A DNA stretch of 64,000 nucleotides from Imbricaverruca yamaguchii (GCA_034440575.1 JAOTOL010001474.1:1029001-1093000), one strand, 5' to 3'; positions 35,245-46,888 are shown, counted from the first letter of the stretch. The notes: a model not told the origin generated them from the letters alone. Translations and numbers: made by a program.

Positions 35245-36065
35245 CATGGACGCAGCTAGGATTTGTTTTCTTCAAGGGTGGGGAAAATTTGGCCAAGGGG
35301 TCCCGAACTACAGCATACATCTTTGAGGTCACCGGATTTCGGCCGTTTTCAAATTAATCCAATTAGTTTTCTCTTTTTCATCCTCATTGGGGGCCCGCAT
35401 CATCGAATCCCCCGTCCCTTCCTGAAATGGTAGGCAAACATGACACTGTTATAAACCAATACAGGCCGCCTGAATAGTGAACATGCATCTAATATAGGAT
35501 TTCAAAACTTCATTGGAAAACACGTCGATTCAGCATTCGATAAAGGGCAAGTAAGCCCTTGTACGTGCCAGTGGACTATCGTACGCGCTCTTACCCATCC
35601 GAAAGGCCCAGTGCACGTTTGTAAGGGCACGCAGACGTGCTGAGGGACACGTACACGTTTGCAAGAACCCACAAGATGATTCGTAGAGATCCTTAGCCGT
35701 TCGTAAGCGCCCGTGGATGTTCATAAGGACCCGCAGACGTTAGTGAGGGCCCGTAGATGTTCGTAAGGGTCAGTACTCGCTCGTAGGGGACCGCAAGCTT
35801 CATAAAGGTCCGTAGATGTTTGTACGGGACAGTAGGCGTTCGTAAGTGTCCGAAGATATTCAGAAAAGCCCGTAGGTATTCATAAGTAGACATTCCTATG
35901 GGCCTGATAACAACCATACGAAGTGTTGTTGACCTCTATATTTCTGCAATGGCGATCCCATAGAAGGATAAGCACGGGCCCCTAACACTGCCCTTCGGGC
36001 TGTACCAGGGGTCTGTTTGAGCCCAAAGAGCGGTCCCCACTGACCCTGTCTTGGCTACGTCCCTG
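35245..36065. mobile_element. hAT-like non-autonomous DNA transposon
   Basis: The left end starts CATGGACGCAGCTAGGATTT. The right end, read on the minus strand, starts CAGGGACGTAGCCAAGACAG. These are imperfect terminal inverted repeats of the CAGGGACGTAGCC type common at animal DNA-transposon ends. Flanks are TGTAGGAT (35237-35244) and GTTAGGAT (36066-36073), an 8-bp duplication with two changes. No transposase is present. A degenerate minisatellite fills its middle. Confidence 0.6.
35560..35900. repeat. Degenerate minisatellite of about 29-30 bp
   Basis: Units of the form GCCCGTAGATGTTCGTAAGG recur about 11 times with many substitutions, inside the hAT-like element. Confidence 0.8.
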
Positions 36066-36079
36066 GTTAGGATCGATTT

Positions 36080-37734
36080 GACCAAGAAATGTATCCATGT
36101 GTCAATGAGTGGCCGAGAAAATTGGCATTGCTTCATAATAACAACCGACAAATTTCTCAAATGCACCTTTCAAATCTGCTGCAATTTAACTAATGAATCC
36201 TCCAACATTTTGAAGCCCCCCACCCCCAATGAAATATTGACCCACCATAACTGTTTCGTTATTGTAATCGCAGATAACTCCGATTCTCACACGAGGAAGC
36301 ATGCAATTAGTACACGAAACATGACTTCCATGTCGAAATCTAATTCGTCTAAATAAAAGAATAGCCTCCGGTCGGATGGTCTTCTGCGCCACACTGATCC
36401 GTCCAGCGGGCTCCGATCGTGCGAACTTCTGAAGGCGCCGACACCCGCGTCCCACACTTGCTGTGTTTCCGAGTCGGCTGTGTCTCTTCTGGAAGTGCAG
36501 ATGGAGATCTCGCAGGTGTTCAGGTAAGCCAAATGAGCTGGAACCACTAACTTGGTGGCGCAAGCGTTGGCAGCACACACAAACTATCTGGAAATTGTCG
36601 AGGCGCACTGGCGAAATAAGATGATATGCCACCATATTTCTCCAAGTAGTCACTATAGCACCAAGACGCAGACATACTTTGCTGTGGCGTCGCATTAGAG
36701 GCATTCATGTGCGTGATTGGACACATCCGGAACACTTGGCAAGTACCAGAAAAATGGCTGAACAATACCCGATAACTCACTCGCAACAAGTTGCCATTAA
36801 AAGTGGAGATGGTAAATGTCACTCGTGTCGCTTTTCACTCGCAGATACGCCAATCACATCACCATACACCGTTAGTCACCATGTAAGTACCATTAATCAG
36901 GGCTAGATATGGAATGCAATTTTTGTCTTCAGTATAGCATACGGCACAGTCAAAATTTAAGTAGCGAATCAACTATGTGCCCTCATGCATTGTGGGCCAT
37001 ATTTAACCAGCATAACGTTTCATTGGGTAGATCATAAGCGCGGGCTTGGAAGCAGTTCATCGTTAATTCATGCCCTCGGGCCTAGAAGAGTGTTTAATTG
37101 CTTCTTGGCACATCTAACTAACTTTGCCACATGCAACCCAGTGCACCAGGTGCAATAATTCAGGCTCTGCAATGAAGTCGGCTGCTGCATGACGTGGTGC
37201 GTGCTTTAAATAGGCTCACCGATAAATCCCAGTTTACACCATCATATTCTACCAAAGAGGAATTGATAGTCAAACTCCATGCACAGCGCTCAAATTCATC
37301 GCTGCAAGACTGTGCTGTTCTGGATCAAAGCGTCAAAAGTCGAAATCGTAGCTGATGTGAAAACTATGTAGCTGATGTGAAAACTATGAGAGAGGGAAAC
37401 CGAAAAGACCTCTTGCAGTGAAGCATGCAACTGGTAAGGAATGCAGGTGCAAGTCGGTTCTTAGTTCATGACCGTGATGCACTTCGTTGCAAAGCTACAA
37501 CCATCTCCAGTGGGCAGTGTTATTACCGGGCCTGACTGAGAGGACCGGCCGGATATCACCATTCAAACTATCGCACCATCAACTATCACATATGCTGTAT
37601 GTCGTGGGTAATTGCTCAATCTTGTGATTTGTCAATGTTGCTGCTTAACAGCCAAGATGTACTACATGTCACTATGACATGGAATCAATATAAAGTAAAT
37701 GAACAAATGCGTGGATGCGATTCGGAATATGTGG
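36080..37734. other. No supported gene
   Basis: Ordinary DNA. Minus-strand frames at 36186-36704 are open for 172 codons but show no known domain. Confidence 0.5.
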
Positions 37735-37742
37735 GGCTAAAG

Positions 37743-38171
37743 CAGGGGCGGATACAAGGGAGGGATATTTGTGGTATGTTCCTCCACGTGGGGAGGAGGC
37801 GACCCTCCGGCCGAGAAAAGGCGTCCCTCTGGGAAGGCTCGAGTTCACCCCTCAAACTTATAGACCAGAGGCGCCCCTCTGAGAGGGAAAGACATTTCCT
37901 TGGAAGAAAAGGCGCCCCTCCGAGAAGGCCCAAGTGCATTCCCCTCCCCATCCCATAAATTTTCTTTTTTTTTCCGGCAAAAGAAGCTCCTCCGAGAGGA
38001 AAAGGCGCCTCTGCATGAAGACTCGAGTATATTCCCCTCGATATTGTTATCCAGAGGCGTCCTTCGGAAGGCAAAGCCGCCTGGCGCCCCTCTAGATACT
38101 CTCGAAGTGATGCCGCTCCGGACATGGGCTACCCCACCCTCTCCCAATGACAATTCCTAGATCCGACCCTG
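37743..38171. mobile_element. hAT-like MITE, 429 bp
   Basis: The left end CAGGGGCGGATACAAGGG and the minus-strand right end CAGGGTCGGATCTAGGAA form imperfect terminal inverted repeats. Flanks GGCTAAAG (37735-37742) and AGCAAAAG (38172-38179) agree at six of eight positions, as expected for an aged 8-bp hAT target duplication. Inside are repeated GGCGCCCCTC motifs and a poly-T run; there is no transposase. Confidence 0.65.
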
Positions 38172-39677
38172 AGCAAAAGTTGTTTCTATGCCTACTTGTG
38201 ATCTTAAGACATCGGCCACCCCACTAAGAATTGGTCACATACCTAAAAGTGTTGCGTAAATAAGGATTTCCGATTCCAATCGCTGCCACTGAGGTTGCTT
38301 AAAAATCGTCCGCGTACCGTGCTAAACCACGTTCTCGTATGGATAAGACACAGCCATCTAGTGGCAGCATGTTCAACCATTAATAGCTATTGAGACCTGT
38401 AGGTGAAACATTTATACGTGAGCGATGTGTTTCGTCGCCAGATATACATACATAGGGTCTGTTCCGGCGACCTCATCCGGAATAGGTTGATGGTCGATTT
38501 CCTCTACCGCCCGTTCCAGCACCTCATCCGGAATAGGTTTACCCTCATCAAACCTCCACCAGATGAGCAAAATATAATCCGGCCGGTCGGAGGTTGAGGA
38601 AGCGCAAACTCGGAATACGACAAACGTGCCGCAACAGTGGCGTTCAGAATAAAATAGTTTTTTCTTCTTAAAACTTGACTTAGGCGGTTAGGCCATGAGC
38701 CGTCATTGGGTTGCATAAGTCGTACTTTCTTTATCTTATGACTATTTTTGGGGAAGAAATCCAAGAGACATGGGATATTTGATGGATATGAGCAGTCACC
38801 CATGTTTTATGTCATCAACGACACAACTTTGTCTCCAGTGCACTTCTGGAGCATCCAATGTCCAAGTGGAAATTGAAGATGGGCGTTTTAAATTTGATGG
38901 GTAAATTGTAGGTTCAGACATGCATGCCAATTTGCATGCCATTGAAGGGCCATGTTTACTGGTGTGCATCCATGCTTTTTCTTTGCATGCATGCATCAGT
39001 GGCTAATGGAGGAGCTCCGTGTGCCTTCCACATGGGAAGATGGTTTCCCTCTGACACACGGGCTTTGAATATTTATGAAAATTATTTGGAGGGGCATGTG
39101 AAGGCAATGGCCAAATAAAAACGGATTGGAGGTCACACTTCATAGAACCGAATGCTAGCAGTTAAAATTATTGCGAGGGAAAACCAACATTAGTTGGCAC
39201 TTGCCCACTCAAAAATGTATAACGCAACACCACTGCTCAAACGGGTAGCCTATCAAGTACACCATACTACTCGAATGTTCCTCGCTAAGCGGTCTTTCGT
39301 CCCAAAGTGCCCTCATCAGAGTAAAAGACGTTCATTCAGTATGCTCCAGTGCAGTCCCCCTTTCTCGCTTAATGAATATTGCACTGAACGAGAGCGTCGA
39401 GAGACTAACGCAAGAGCGCCCTTCTGAAGAAATGTTTCCCCCTCCAGACGAGTATCTGCCTACCCAGCATTTGAAAAATGTCTGGATCTCCGCCCCTCAA
39501 GTAAATGCCTTTGGAGCTCCGGAAGCAGCACAAGCCATCGCCATCCACTGCGCGTCAGCTTCCCGGTCGGGGTCGGAATAAAAAACAGCTTGCAGCGTGT
39601 ATTATTCATCCCAATAGCTGCTGCACAATGGGATTAATCGGGCTTTCACAACAGCAAATACGTTTTAATTCATTTAA

Positions 39678-41798
39678 CAGACAGATTTTAATTCATTTCG
39701 ACGCTGTCTGGAACTTTTACCGTGGAACATGCTGGATGACTTAGATGTTGACAATGCTGTTGATGTGTTTTACTCGTTAATCGAAGCTGCTATTCGTGAT
39801 CATGTGCCAGTAGTGACTCCTCGCCGTAGACTTCCGTCCTGGTTTGACGTTGAGGCCAGGCGTGCACTAGCCGCGAAGGAATGTGCACATCGTCGAATGA
39901 AAAGGCACCCGAGTGACGGTGTCATTCGGCGTGAATTTACAGACAAACGCGACTTCTTCAAATGTCTGATCGGACGAAGCTACTGCAGTTATCTGAGGGG
40001 ACTAGTGGAAGATTTTAAGACAAACCCAAAGCGATACTGGTCATTTTTGAAATGTTTTAAAAGGAGTGGTTCTGTTCCGTCTCTGCTAGACGGAAACAAG
40101 TTAATCAGCGATGACGTTGGACGTGCCAACCTGTTGAACAAAGCCTTTTCAGCCAAGTTCACAGCACGGGATGTAGCCCAGTATCCACCATTACAGGTCT
40201 ATGGACTGTCTAATCTCACAGACTTTCGGCCCTCATTAGAACACATCCACACGATTCTCATTGGACTTGACCCGCATAAAGCATGTGGACCAGATAATAT
40301 CATTGCCCGAATCCTCCGTGAGTGTGCTGACCAATTATGCGTTCCGCTGTACAAAATTTGCATCCTTTCCATCAGGCAGGGAAAATTTCCCAACCAGTGG
40401 AAAAAGGCAAATATCACACCAATATATAAGAAAGGCAACCGGAAAAATCCGACGAACTACCGAGCCATTTCACTTCTTTGCCTGTGTGACAAGATTTTAG
40501 AAAAAAACCATCTACAATGTTTTGAGTGATCACATTTTGCCAGCACTGACTAACACCCAGCACGGTTTTATTCCAAAAAGGTCATGTGCTTCAAACCTGG
40601 CAGTTTTCTTGAGACACGCCTGGGATTCCATCGCTGCTGGTTGCCAGACAGATGCAATCTACACGGACTACTCTTCGGCTTTCCAAAGTGTCAACCATAA
40701 GCTGTTACTATACAAGCTCGAAAATGCATATCATGTTTCATACAAAATGCTCTCTCTGATTCGGTCATATCTGACTGGTCGCCGGCAGCGGGTGATAGTT
40801 AACGGGCGGTCTCTGACTGGGCTGACGTCACTTCCGGTGTACCGGAAGGGAGCTTGCTGGCTCCTCTGTTATTTGCCCTGTTTGTGAGCGACCTGCCATC
40901 CAGTATTGACTCGGAATGTCTGATGTTTGCTGATGACGTCAAAATTTTTAGGAGGGTAGCGTCTGTGGGCGACGCGACACGCTTGCAGAGGGATATTGAT
41001 TCCCTTTGTAAGTGGTCCGCAGACTGGATGCTATCCTTGAACCCTCTGAAATGTAAATCATTCACAATGACTCTTCGCCGTACTCCTGTGCGCTTCGAAT
41101 ATAAGGTACACAATGCAACGCTGCAGCGTGAGACTGTGATGCGAGACCTGGGTGTGTACCTGGACAGCAAATTGACTTTCGCACAACATGTGGCAAAAAC
41201 TGTGTCATCTGCGAACCGGGCTCTCGGACTTTTTATTCGATCAATGCAAGCAGGGGTTCCCGGTAGCAAATTCTTGAAAATTGCTCTGTTGGCGGCATAT
41301 GACGCGAACATTAGGTCTCGCCTTGAGTATTGCTCCGTCATCTGGGCAAGCGCAGCTTCAACACATCTCACCAGGATTGATAGGGTAGAACATACATTTT
41401 TAATGTGGCTTGCCCAACACTGTAGTGCCACACCTCGACCGGAATCTCTACAATATGAGGACCTTCTTCGCCTTTATAACATGACATCTGTGTCCACTCG
41501 TCGCGTACAATCCGACATCATGTTCTTACGAAATGTTTTATGTGGCAGGACGGACTCATCAATGTTATTGGAAAACTTTGGATTAAGTGTCCCAGCCAGG
41601 AGAAATAGGCAACCTGTTTTATTCCATGTACCGTATGCATGTGTAGAAACCATTAGGTGTGGCTTGTTTCACAGATTATTGAGAGTAGCGAACGAATTTT
41701 TAGCGATGACACCGAGTGCGGACATCTTCACAGACACGCTTAATGCATTAAAGGCACAGGTGGTGAGATACTGTGCTGCGTCACACGCTCACATCTGA
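39678..41798 (+). pseudogene. Reverse transcriptase of a jockey/CR1-like LINE, 5'-truncated and frameshifted
   Basis: Three consecutive frames encode a non-LTR reverse transcriptase that copies element RNA into DNA at the target. Frame one (to about 40529) carries LDPHKACGPDNI and NYRAISL. Frame two (about 40522-40840) carries QHGFIPKRSCASNL and DYSSAFQSVNHKL. Frame three (40854-41798) has the catalytic FADDVKIF (Asp codons at 40932-40937), then LNPLKCK and a C-terminal tail. The first break is a one-base gain in the A run at about 40501-40508. The second is a one-base shift between about 40806 and 40850. No endonuclease domain is seen upstream, so the copy is 5'-truncated. A stop and a duplicated TTTTAATTCATTT lie just before 39700. 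It cannot make a working protein. Confidence 0.85.
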
Positions 41799-41937
41799 GA
41801 CGCGGAGCCATCGGACATCGACGAGTTCTGACAGCCGTTTGCCCGTTTGAACTGAAAACTATTCACCTGTTCTGTGTACGTTTTCAGCTACTGACTTCTC
41901 CTATAAATGGCACAATATGCTGTTGGAGATTGTGGAC

Positions 41938-41960
41938 AATAAACAAATAAACAAATAAAC
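41938..41960. repeat. AAATAAAC 3' tail of the LINE
   Basis: About three copies of AAATAAAC end the retroelement about 140 bases after its stop codon. A short tandem repeat tail is typical of CR1/jockey-group LINEs. Confidence 0.75.
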
Positions 41961-42290
41961 GTAGATCAATCAATAAAAATATCAGAACTGATATGCGCAA
42001 GATCGGAGCAAGCGACTGATAATGCCACCGATCTGCACATATGCGCCAAATAACACTACAACCATATCACCGCCAACAGCTGATTAAAGGACAAAACTCT
42101 ACCGGTCGTTCCGGTGCCTCGACCTGGAAGAGCTATTCTGGCCAAAGCTCAACCTATTCCGGATGAGGTTGCTGGAACAGACCCATAGCAGCGCTTACCT
42201 CAAAGGGATGGAAAAATAAGGCGAATGGTGATAATGTTCGATTTTACTTACAATTTATCTGTCTAGGTTGATAACGTGATATCCTACGGA

Positions 42291-42600
42291 CAGGGGTGCA
42301 TCCAGGAATTGGCATGGCGGCACTTGTCCGGAGGTTCGCCATTTCTTCGGAGGAGTGTCACTGCGAAAGTACCTAGAGCAGCGCCTCTGGCTCAAAAATG
42401 TCGTTTGGGCGCACTAGATCACGCTGAAGGGGTGCCTTCTTTCAAAGAGGGTGTCTCTTCTTCCCATCGGAGGGACGCATCTGGCCGAAGACAAAAATGA
42501 TGAGAGAGGTGTCCTCAAGTCTTCTCGAGTGGTTGCCTTTTCTCCACCGGAGGGGCGTCATCCTTCATAGAGGTCATTCCTCTAGTGCTGCCCATTGATC
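42291..42600 (+). mobile_element. Possible hAT-like end fragment
   Basis: CAGGGGTGCATCCAGGAATT at 42291 resembles the left end of the 37743 element. The following 270 bp share its purine-rich GGAGG/CCTCC style. No matching right end or target duplication was found, so this would be a truncated copy. Confidence 0.35.
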
Positions 42601-43138
42601 CTCAACTGCCTGCAGTTTTACGAAATAGGTGGATCTTTAAACGCCTTAGTTGTCATCATTGTATGCACATTGAGGCTACAGCACACGGGAAAGGTGAATA
42701 AATATTTTGTGTTGAGTAGTTTCAAACGTTATCTATTGATGCTACGCTAAATGAAAATGCGATCTACAGTGCCACTGACGGGGTGTGCACGTCCAGACAT
42801 CTGCCCCCTTGGTGACGTGATTCACTTCACCTGCTGGCATCCAATGCTTCCTCAACAATATCTGAAGCCTGTAACATGCCAGCTCCACTGACAGAAGGGC
42901 AAGTAAATGTTGTTCTATCGCTGTAGCCGCCTGGGCCAAGATCGGCTTGAGATTCAACCATGGTCTAGCGAGAACATTTCCTATTTCGTCAGCCTTCATA
43001 TCTGAGGTTGTGAAATTGTCAAAAGTTCATTCCTAATTGATAATGTGAAACGACACAAAACAGCGTGGCGTGAAACAAGAGAAAAACTTCAATTATACCT
43101 GATTTTATTCCTTTGGTCAACCAGTTAACCCATGGGAA

Positions 43139-43462
43139 TTGCGTGAGACGAAATGTACGACCCTCAATATACCAGGAGGTGCCGGGTTTACATCAAAAGT
43201 AACGTTAGGGATTATGCTATATTACTCAACGTTTCGGCCAGGGGCCATCATCAGGAGTGAAGGCCAGGGGCCATCGTCATCGTCGGCCAGGGGCCATCGT
43301 CCTGACAATGGCCCCTGGCCGAAACGTTGAGTAATATAGCATAATCCCTAACGTTATTTTTTATGTAAACTCAGCACCTCCTGGTATATTCAGGGTCGTA
43401 CATTTCGTCTCACGCAATGTCTAAAACCCAGGAGCACTTGAGAGCCATTCTTCGGTGTATTA
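43139..43462. mobile_element. Foldback element A with hammerhead-like core and 12-bp target duplication
   Basis: Arms of about 115 bp (43139-43257 and about 43300-43417) are inverted copies beginning TTGCGTGAGACGAAATGTAC. A 45-bp tail (43418-43462) follows the right arm. The whole is flanked by identical AACCCATGGGAA at 43127-43138 and 43463-43474. The loop contains extra copies of GGCCAGGGGCCATCGTC. A long target duplication plus a one-sided tail points to retroposition; inverted repeats with ribozyme-like cores are known from Penelope-like elements and retrozymes. Confidence 0.8.
43224..43258 (-). ncRNA. Hammerhead-ribozyme-like core, left arm of element A
   Basis: Read on the minus strand: ACTC, CTGATGA, a TGGCC...GGCC hairpin, GAAAC, GTT, GAGT. 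CTGANGA and GAAA are the conserved hammerhead core, ACTC/GAGT would form stem I and GGCC/GGCC stem II. Stem III is the palindrome AACGTT, so folding may need a dimer. One extra T after CTGATGA departs from the consensus. The right arm of this element has CTGACAA and lacks ACTC, so it is degenerate. Confidence 0.4.
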
Positions 43463-43499
43463 AACCCATGGGAAGTTCAAAGGTAAAAGTTCGCAGAAA

Positions 43500-44400
43500 G
43501 TAGAGTGACAGCAAATGACAGTGCATTTAATCAAACTGATATAGAGCCTCGAAATAAGTACCTAAGACAAGCTGATGATCCTCGAATCCATCGACATACC
43601 ATTACCCCGTAGATCCCGCCAAATATGTGCAAAAAACAAAAGCATGCAATGTCTAAGAACATCCAACGCATGAAATGATGAAATGCCAATTATCTGAGTG
43701 AATTTACTGCAATCAAACAGGAACAAAGTTGTGCAAAAACGGATCACCATGCCTACAGATATCAGATCAAACTCTGTTACCAAAAAAAAACGGCCAAAAT
43801 GCTTCACCAAAAGATTCATAAACACACATCATCAGTCCAGTAAAAAGTGAAGTACTGGAGCGTGCTGTGTCTTGGTCGCCACGACGTATCCGCTTGGGAG
43901 TGGCACCCATGGGGCTGATTTGTATGCCTTTGAAGAAACCTCTCGCTCCAATGTTGATATGGCCTCCAGATTCTTCTGACTAGAAACATTGGACTTCGGG
44001 TGCTCCCTGCCACCCCCGTAATTCCGATTACTTGGCCACACGCCTAGGTGATACCTAGACGCCACCTCGATTTCAGTTCAACATGGCACTTTGTAATGGC
44101 TACCAACAGATACAGTATCTGGCGCTCAGCCTTATGTTTTCGGGTAAGTTATCGCCCTCGTAGATGACAGCCTGTCTATTTTGTTCGCCTCTTTATCCTG
44201 CGGCTCGGGTAACCTTTGGTTGTATTTAGTTTGATGCTCATTTCACCACCAAACGGTCGAGCGCCTCCGAATACTTAATCTAGCTACCAATGCTGGCTCG
44301 CCTCCATCCTTATTAGCTTTCTCTCTGCACTGCTTCCTCCGTCTTCTTCATCCGATGGTCTCCAAATAAACCGGGCCTTAATCAAAGCACCACGGCCACT
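43500..44400. other. No supported gene
   Basis: Ordinary AT-rich DNA. Nothing is recognised. Confidence 0.6.
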
Positions 44401-44423
44401 CCCAGGATGTTGTGAGGAGTATT

Positions 44424-44507
44424 ATTTGGACAGTCGAAACAGCATTCATAACTCGGCTCGATCCGGTGCCATCACCTTATTTGGACAGTCGAAACAGCAT
44501 TCATAGC
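44424..44507. repeat. 54-bp direct duplication
   Basis: TTATTTGGACAGTCGAAACA and its continuation GCATTCATA occur at 44424 and again about 54 bases later. Confidence 0.85.
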
Positions 44508-44537
44508 TCAGTTAGATTTAGTATGCGTAACTCCTCG

Positions 44538-45065
44538 TTATTGATACTGGTAGACCGCCAACAAGTGGATGTAAACCGACACGCTTGCCAGCATCTGCAG
44601 ACGTGCAGCTACAGGTGACCAACAACTCAGTGGCATGTTACTAGCTCTGTGCTTCTTAGCTTTCGAAAGAGGCTCCTCTCCAACTTTCGGTTGCCTTCTG
44701 ACAGCAGATCGTCCATCATTAGCAGTTGTATCGATGTTCAGTTCTGATGCAGGTGTTCTGCTGTCGCTGTGTACGATAACACCGCATCGCCAAGTGTTTA
44801 CCCTGTATTCACCCCACCCCGGTGTTTGTGACATGGCGAAGCACATCGCCGTGCCGCATAGAGGCAGAGAGACGCTCTCACGCGCCAATGAATACTTCCA
44901 AACACACTGCGGACGTGCGACGACGATGACTAATCTTAGGGTGTTTTCGGAGCGACCCGGACGATAAAACTTCCATGCCGTGTGCGTCACAGATGACGTC
45001 ATCCCGAACTGTTCGCGTTTTGGCGTTCTCAGCGACCGGACGACGCATAATGTTTGCGACGTCAT
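44538..45065 (-). CDS. Candidate reading frame, product not recognised
   Basis: A minus-strand frame is open for 175 codons in DNA of ordinary composition, which is unusual here. Its C-terminal half looks protein-like, with an acidic/Ser-rich part (SRTPASELNIDTTANDGRS), a Lys-rich part and a hydrophobic end. No family, signal peptide or paired splice sites are recognised. A plus-strand frame overlaps it over 110 codons. Confidence 0.2.
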   Translation of the reverse strand: MTSQTLCVVRSLRTPKREQFGMTSSVTHTAWKFYRPGRSENTLRLVIVVARPQCVWKYSLARESVSLPLCGTAMCFAMSQTPGWGEYRVNTWRCGVIVHSDSRTPASELNIDTTANDGRSAVRRQPKVGEEPLSKAKKHRASNMPLSCWSPVAARLQMLASVSVYIHLLAVYQYQ

Positions 45066-45429
45066 GTGGAATCTACGCCGGACGCATAGAATCGTTTCCC
45101 CGTACTTGGCCGAAATTATACAGATATGGCGCGGAAATATGGTTCAGAATGTGAACTTCACCAGATTGCGTGAGAAGTAAGCATATTTCTCCAAGACATT
45201 TCTGGGTGCATGTCAATCCTTAATGCCTTGATTGTGATCAGCTACTTGTGAATAAAAGAAGTTTGACGTACCTAGGCAGGGCGAAATGAAACATTGTGGA
45301 AAGGGACTACCCGTGTATTGTACCATACGCAAGCCAACATTCCAGCGTGAACCTCTAAAGCAGAGTGCCCACCAACCACCGCACCAGTGCAGTGACCGCC
45401 CACGCGCAAGGACGAGCTCTCGTTGAATG

Positions 45430-45488
45430 ACTGGCGGTTAGTTGGGCTTAGGGGCATATCGACTGTGTTGGCCATACAGCGCAGATGA
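45430..45488 (+). mobile_element. Third copy of the 55-bp element, diverged
   Basis: GGTTAGTTGGGCTTAGGGGC followed by ATATCGACTGTGTTGGCCAT and ACAGCGC matches the 13927 copy with changes. It is flanked by TCTCGTTGAATG (45418-45429) and TCTCGCGGAATG (45489-45500), ten of twelve matching. Confidence 0.65.
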
Positions 45489-45968
45489 TCTCGCGGAATG
45501 TGTTTCTTTTGTTTCCCTGGGCAGGCTGCAGAGTATCATAGGCTCTTCATAGAATGCAGTATCTCAAAGTGGGATCGGGTATTATAGTCCACCCAATTAG
45601 CAATGGAACTGGAGATTAGAGGATGGATATGGCTCACACAATATAACCGATTGTTATAGTTAATTTTGTCTGTGTAATTGTTAGCTACTTTAATAATTGT
45701 ATAATTGCGGGATTTGTCTGGTCTGCGCAGTTATTGACGACAATATATCGCGATTGTAAATACAAAGATTGGTCTGCTGCGAACACACCGAGAAAAGATT
45801 CCAACTGACGTTGACATAATACAATATTCTGCGTACGCTCTGAAAAACCCTTAGTTTTATTTTCAGTGATGCAGAGTTCCGCATATCATCCTAGCATAAA
45901 GCATTTGTCAGGCGTTACTCGGGCACCTATAGGGTTTCATAGCATTCAAAAATAAACATCAGTTACAT

Positions 45969-45982
45969 GCATATATATATGT

Positions 45983-46048
<66 letters not shown>

Positions 46049-46061
46049 GTGTGTGCGTGTT
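45969..46061. repeat. AT then GT dinucleotide microsatellite
   Basis: A short AT run followed by about 40 GT units with occasional ATGT or GCGT. Confidence 0.97.
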
Positions 46062-46320
46062 GCAATACGAGTGTGGCTTCTTAATAGTCACCTTCAAAAA
46101 TAATTTACGCCTTGTATGGTATCGAAGCTGGAACTGAATAGTTCCCTTTATTCAATCTGAAACTCCCTTGGAATTTTACTGAAGCAAAATCAAATTCATC
46201 CATCTGCCTCACTAATTCCTGTACTGACACCCAGTATATAACGCAATTCATATGCTCTGGTGTGTGTCTAGACCGGTGTCATGCTATCCGCTGTCCTGCA
46301 GACTAGCTAGCTGAATGTCA

Positions 46321-46425
46321 TCTATCCTAGACTAGTGGCATGCTATCCTGGACCAATGGCATGCTATCCAGGACCAGTGGGATGCTATCCTAGACCAGTA
46401 GCATGCTATCCTGAACCAGGGGCCT
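46321..46425. repeat. 21-bp minisatellite, 5 copies
   Basis: CTATCCTAGACTAGTGGCAT plus G and variants repeat at exact 21-bp steps. Confidence 0.93.
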
Positions 46426-46888
46426 ACCACGAAAACCATTGACACACATCGTTGCCGATAGTGACGTATTGCTGGATCAGTGGAATCAGGACTGGTGACC
46501 GCCTACATCGCTCTACGGAATCGATTGGGGAGGGGCAATGCACTTGTCGGCCATGGGGCTTCCCAATCTCCAGCATGAATTAGAACAGGGGTGGAAGTGG
46601 GGAGCATTAAATTTCATGTTAAATCCATACCAAATGAGGAATGTCATTGGGGAGGGGGGGGGGATTGCCCAAACACAAATTATATATCAAACGAGAACAC
46701 TGCTAGCGACATATTTCCCATGTAAGTTATTACTTACTGAATTTTAAGGGAATACATTTGGGCTGCCTATGTTTTCCGATGTCAGTTGGTGTCAGTAACT
46801 TCATTGCGTGAGACGAAATGTACGACCCTCAATATACCAGGAGGTGCTGAGTTTACAACAAAAGTAACGTTAAGGATTATGCTATATT

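Larger units (their letters stand above)
38455..42184. mobile_element. 3.7-kb element bounded by 36-bp terminal inverted repeats
   Basis: The left end (38455-38490) begins GGGTCTGTTCCGGCGACCTC and continues ATCCGGAATAGGTTGA. The right end (42184-42149, minus strand) begins GGGTCTGTTCCAGCAACCTC with the same continuation, so 34 of 36 bases match. Flanks are ATA at 38452-38454 and at 42185-42187. GGGTCTGTT-type ends and a 3-bp duplication resemble PIF/Harbinger elements, though ATA is not the usual TWA target. A further copy of the terminal motif lies at about 38508-38540. The interior holds a broken reverse transcriptase at 39678-41960, so the DNA transposon was probably non-autonomous and later received a retrotransposon. 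Confidence 0.6.
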
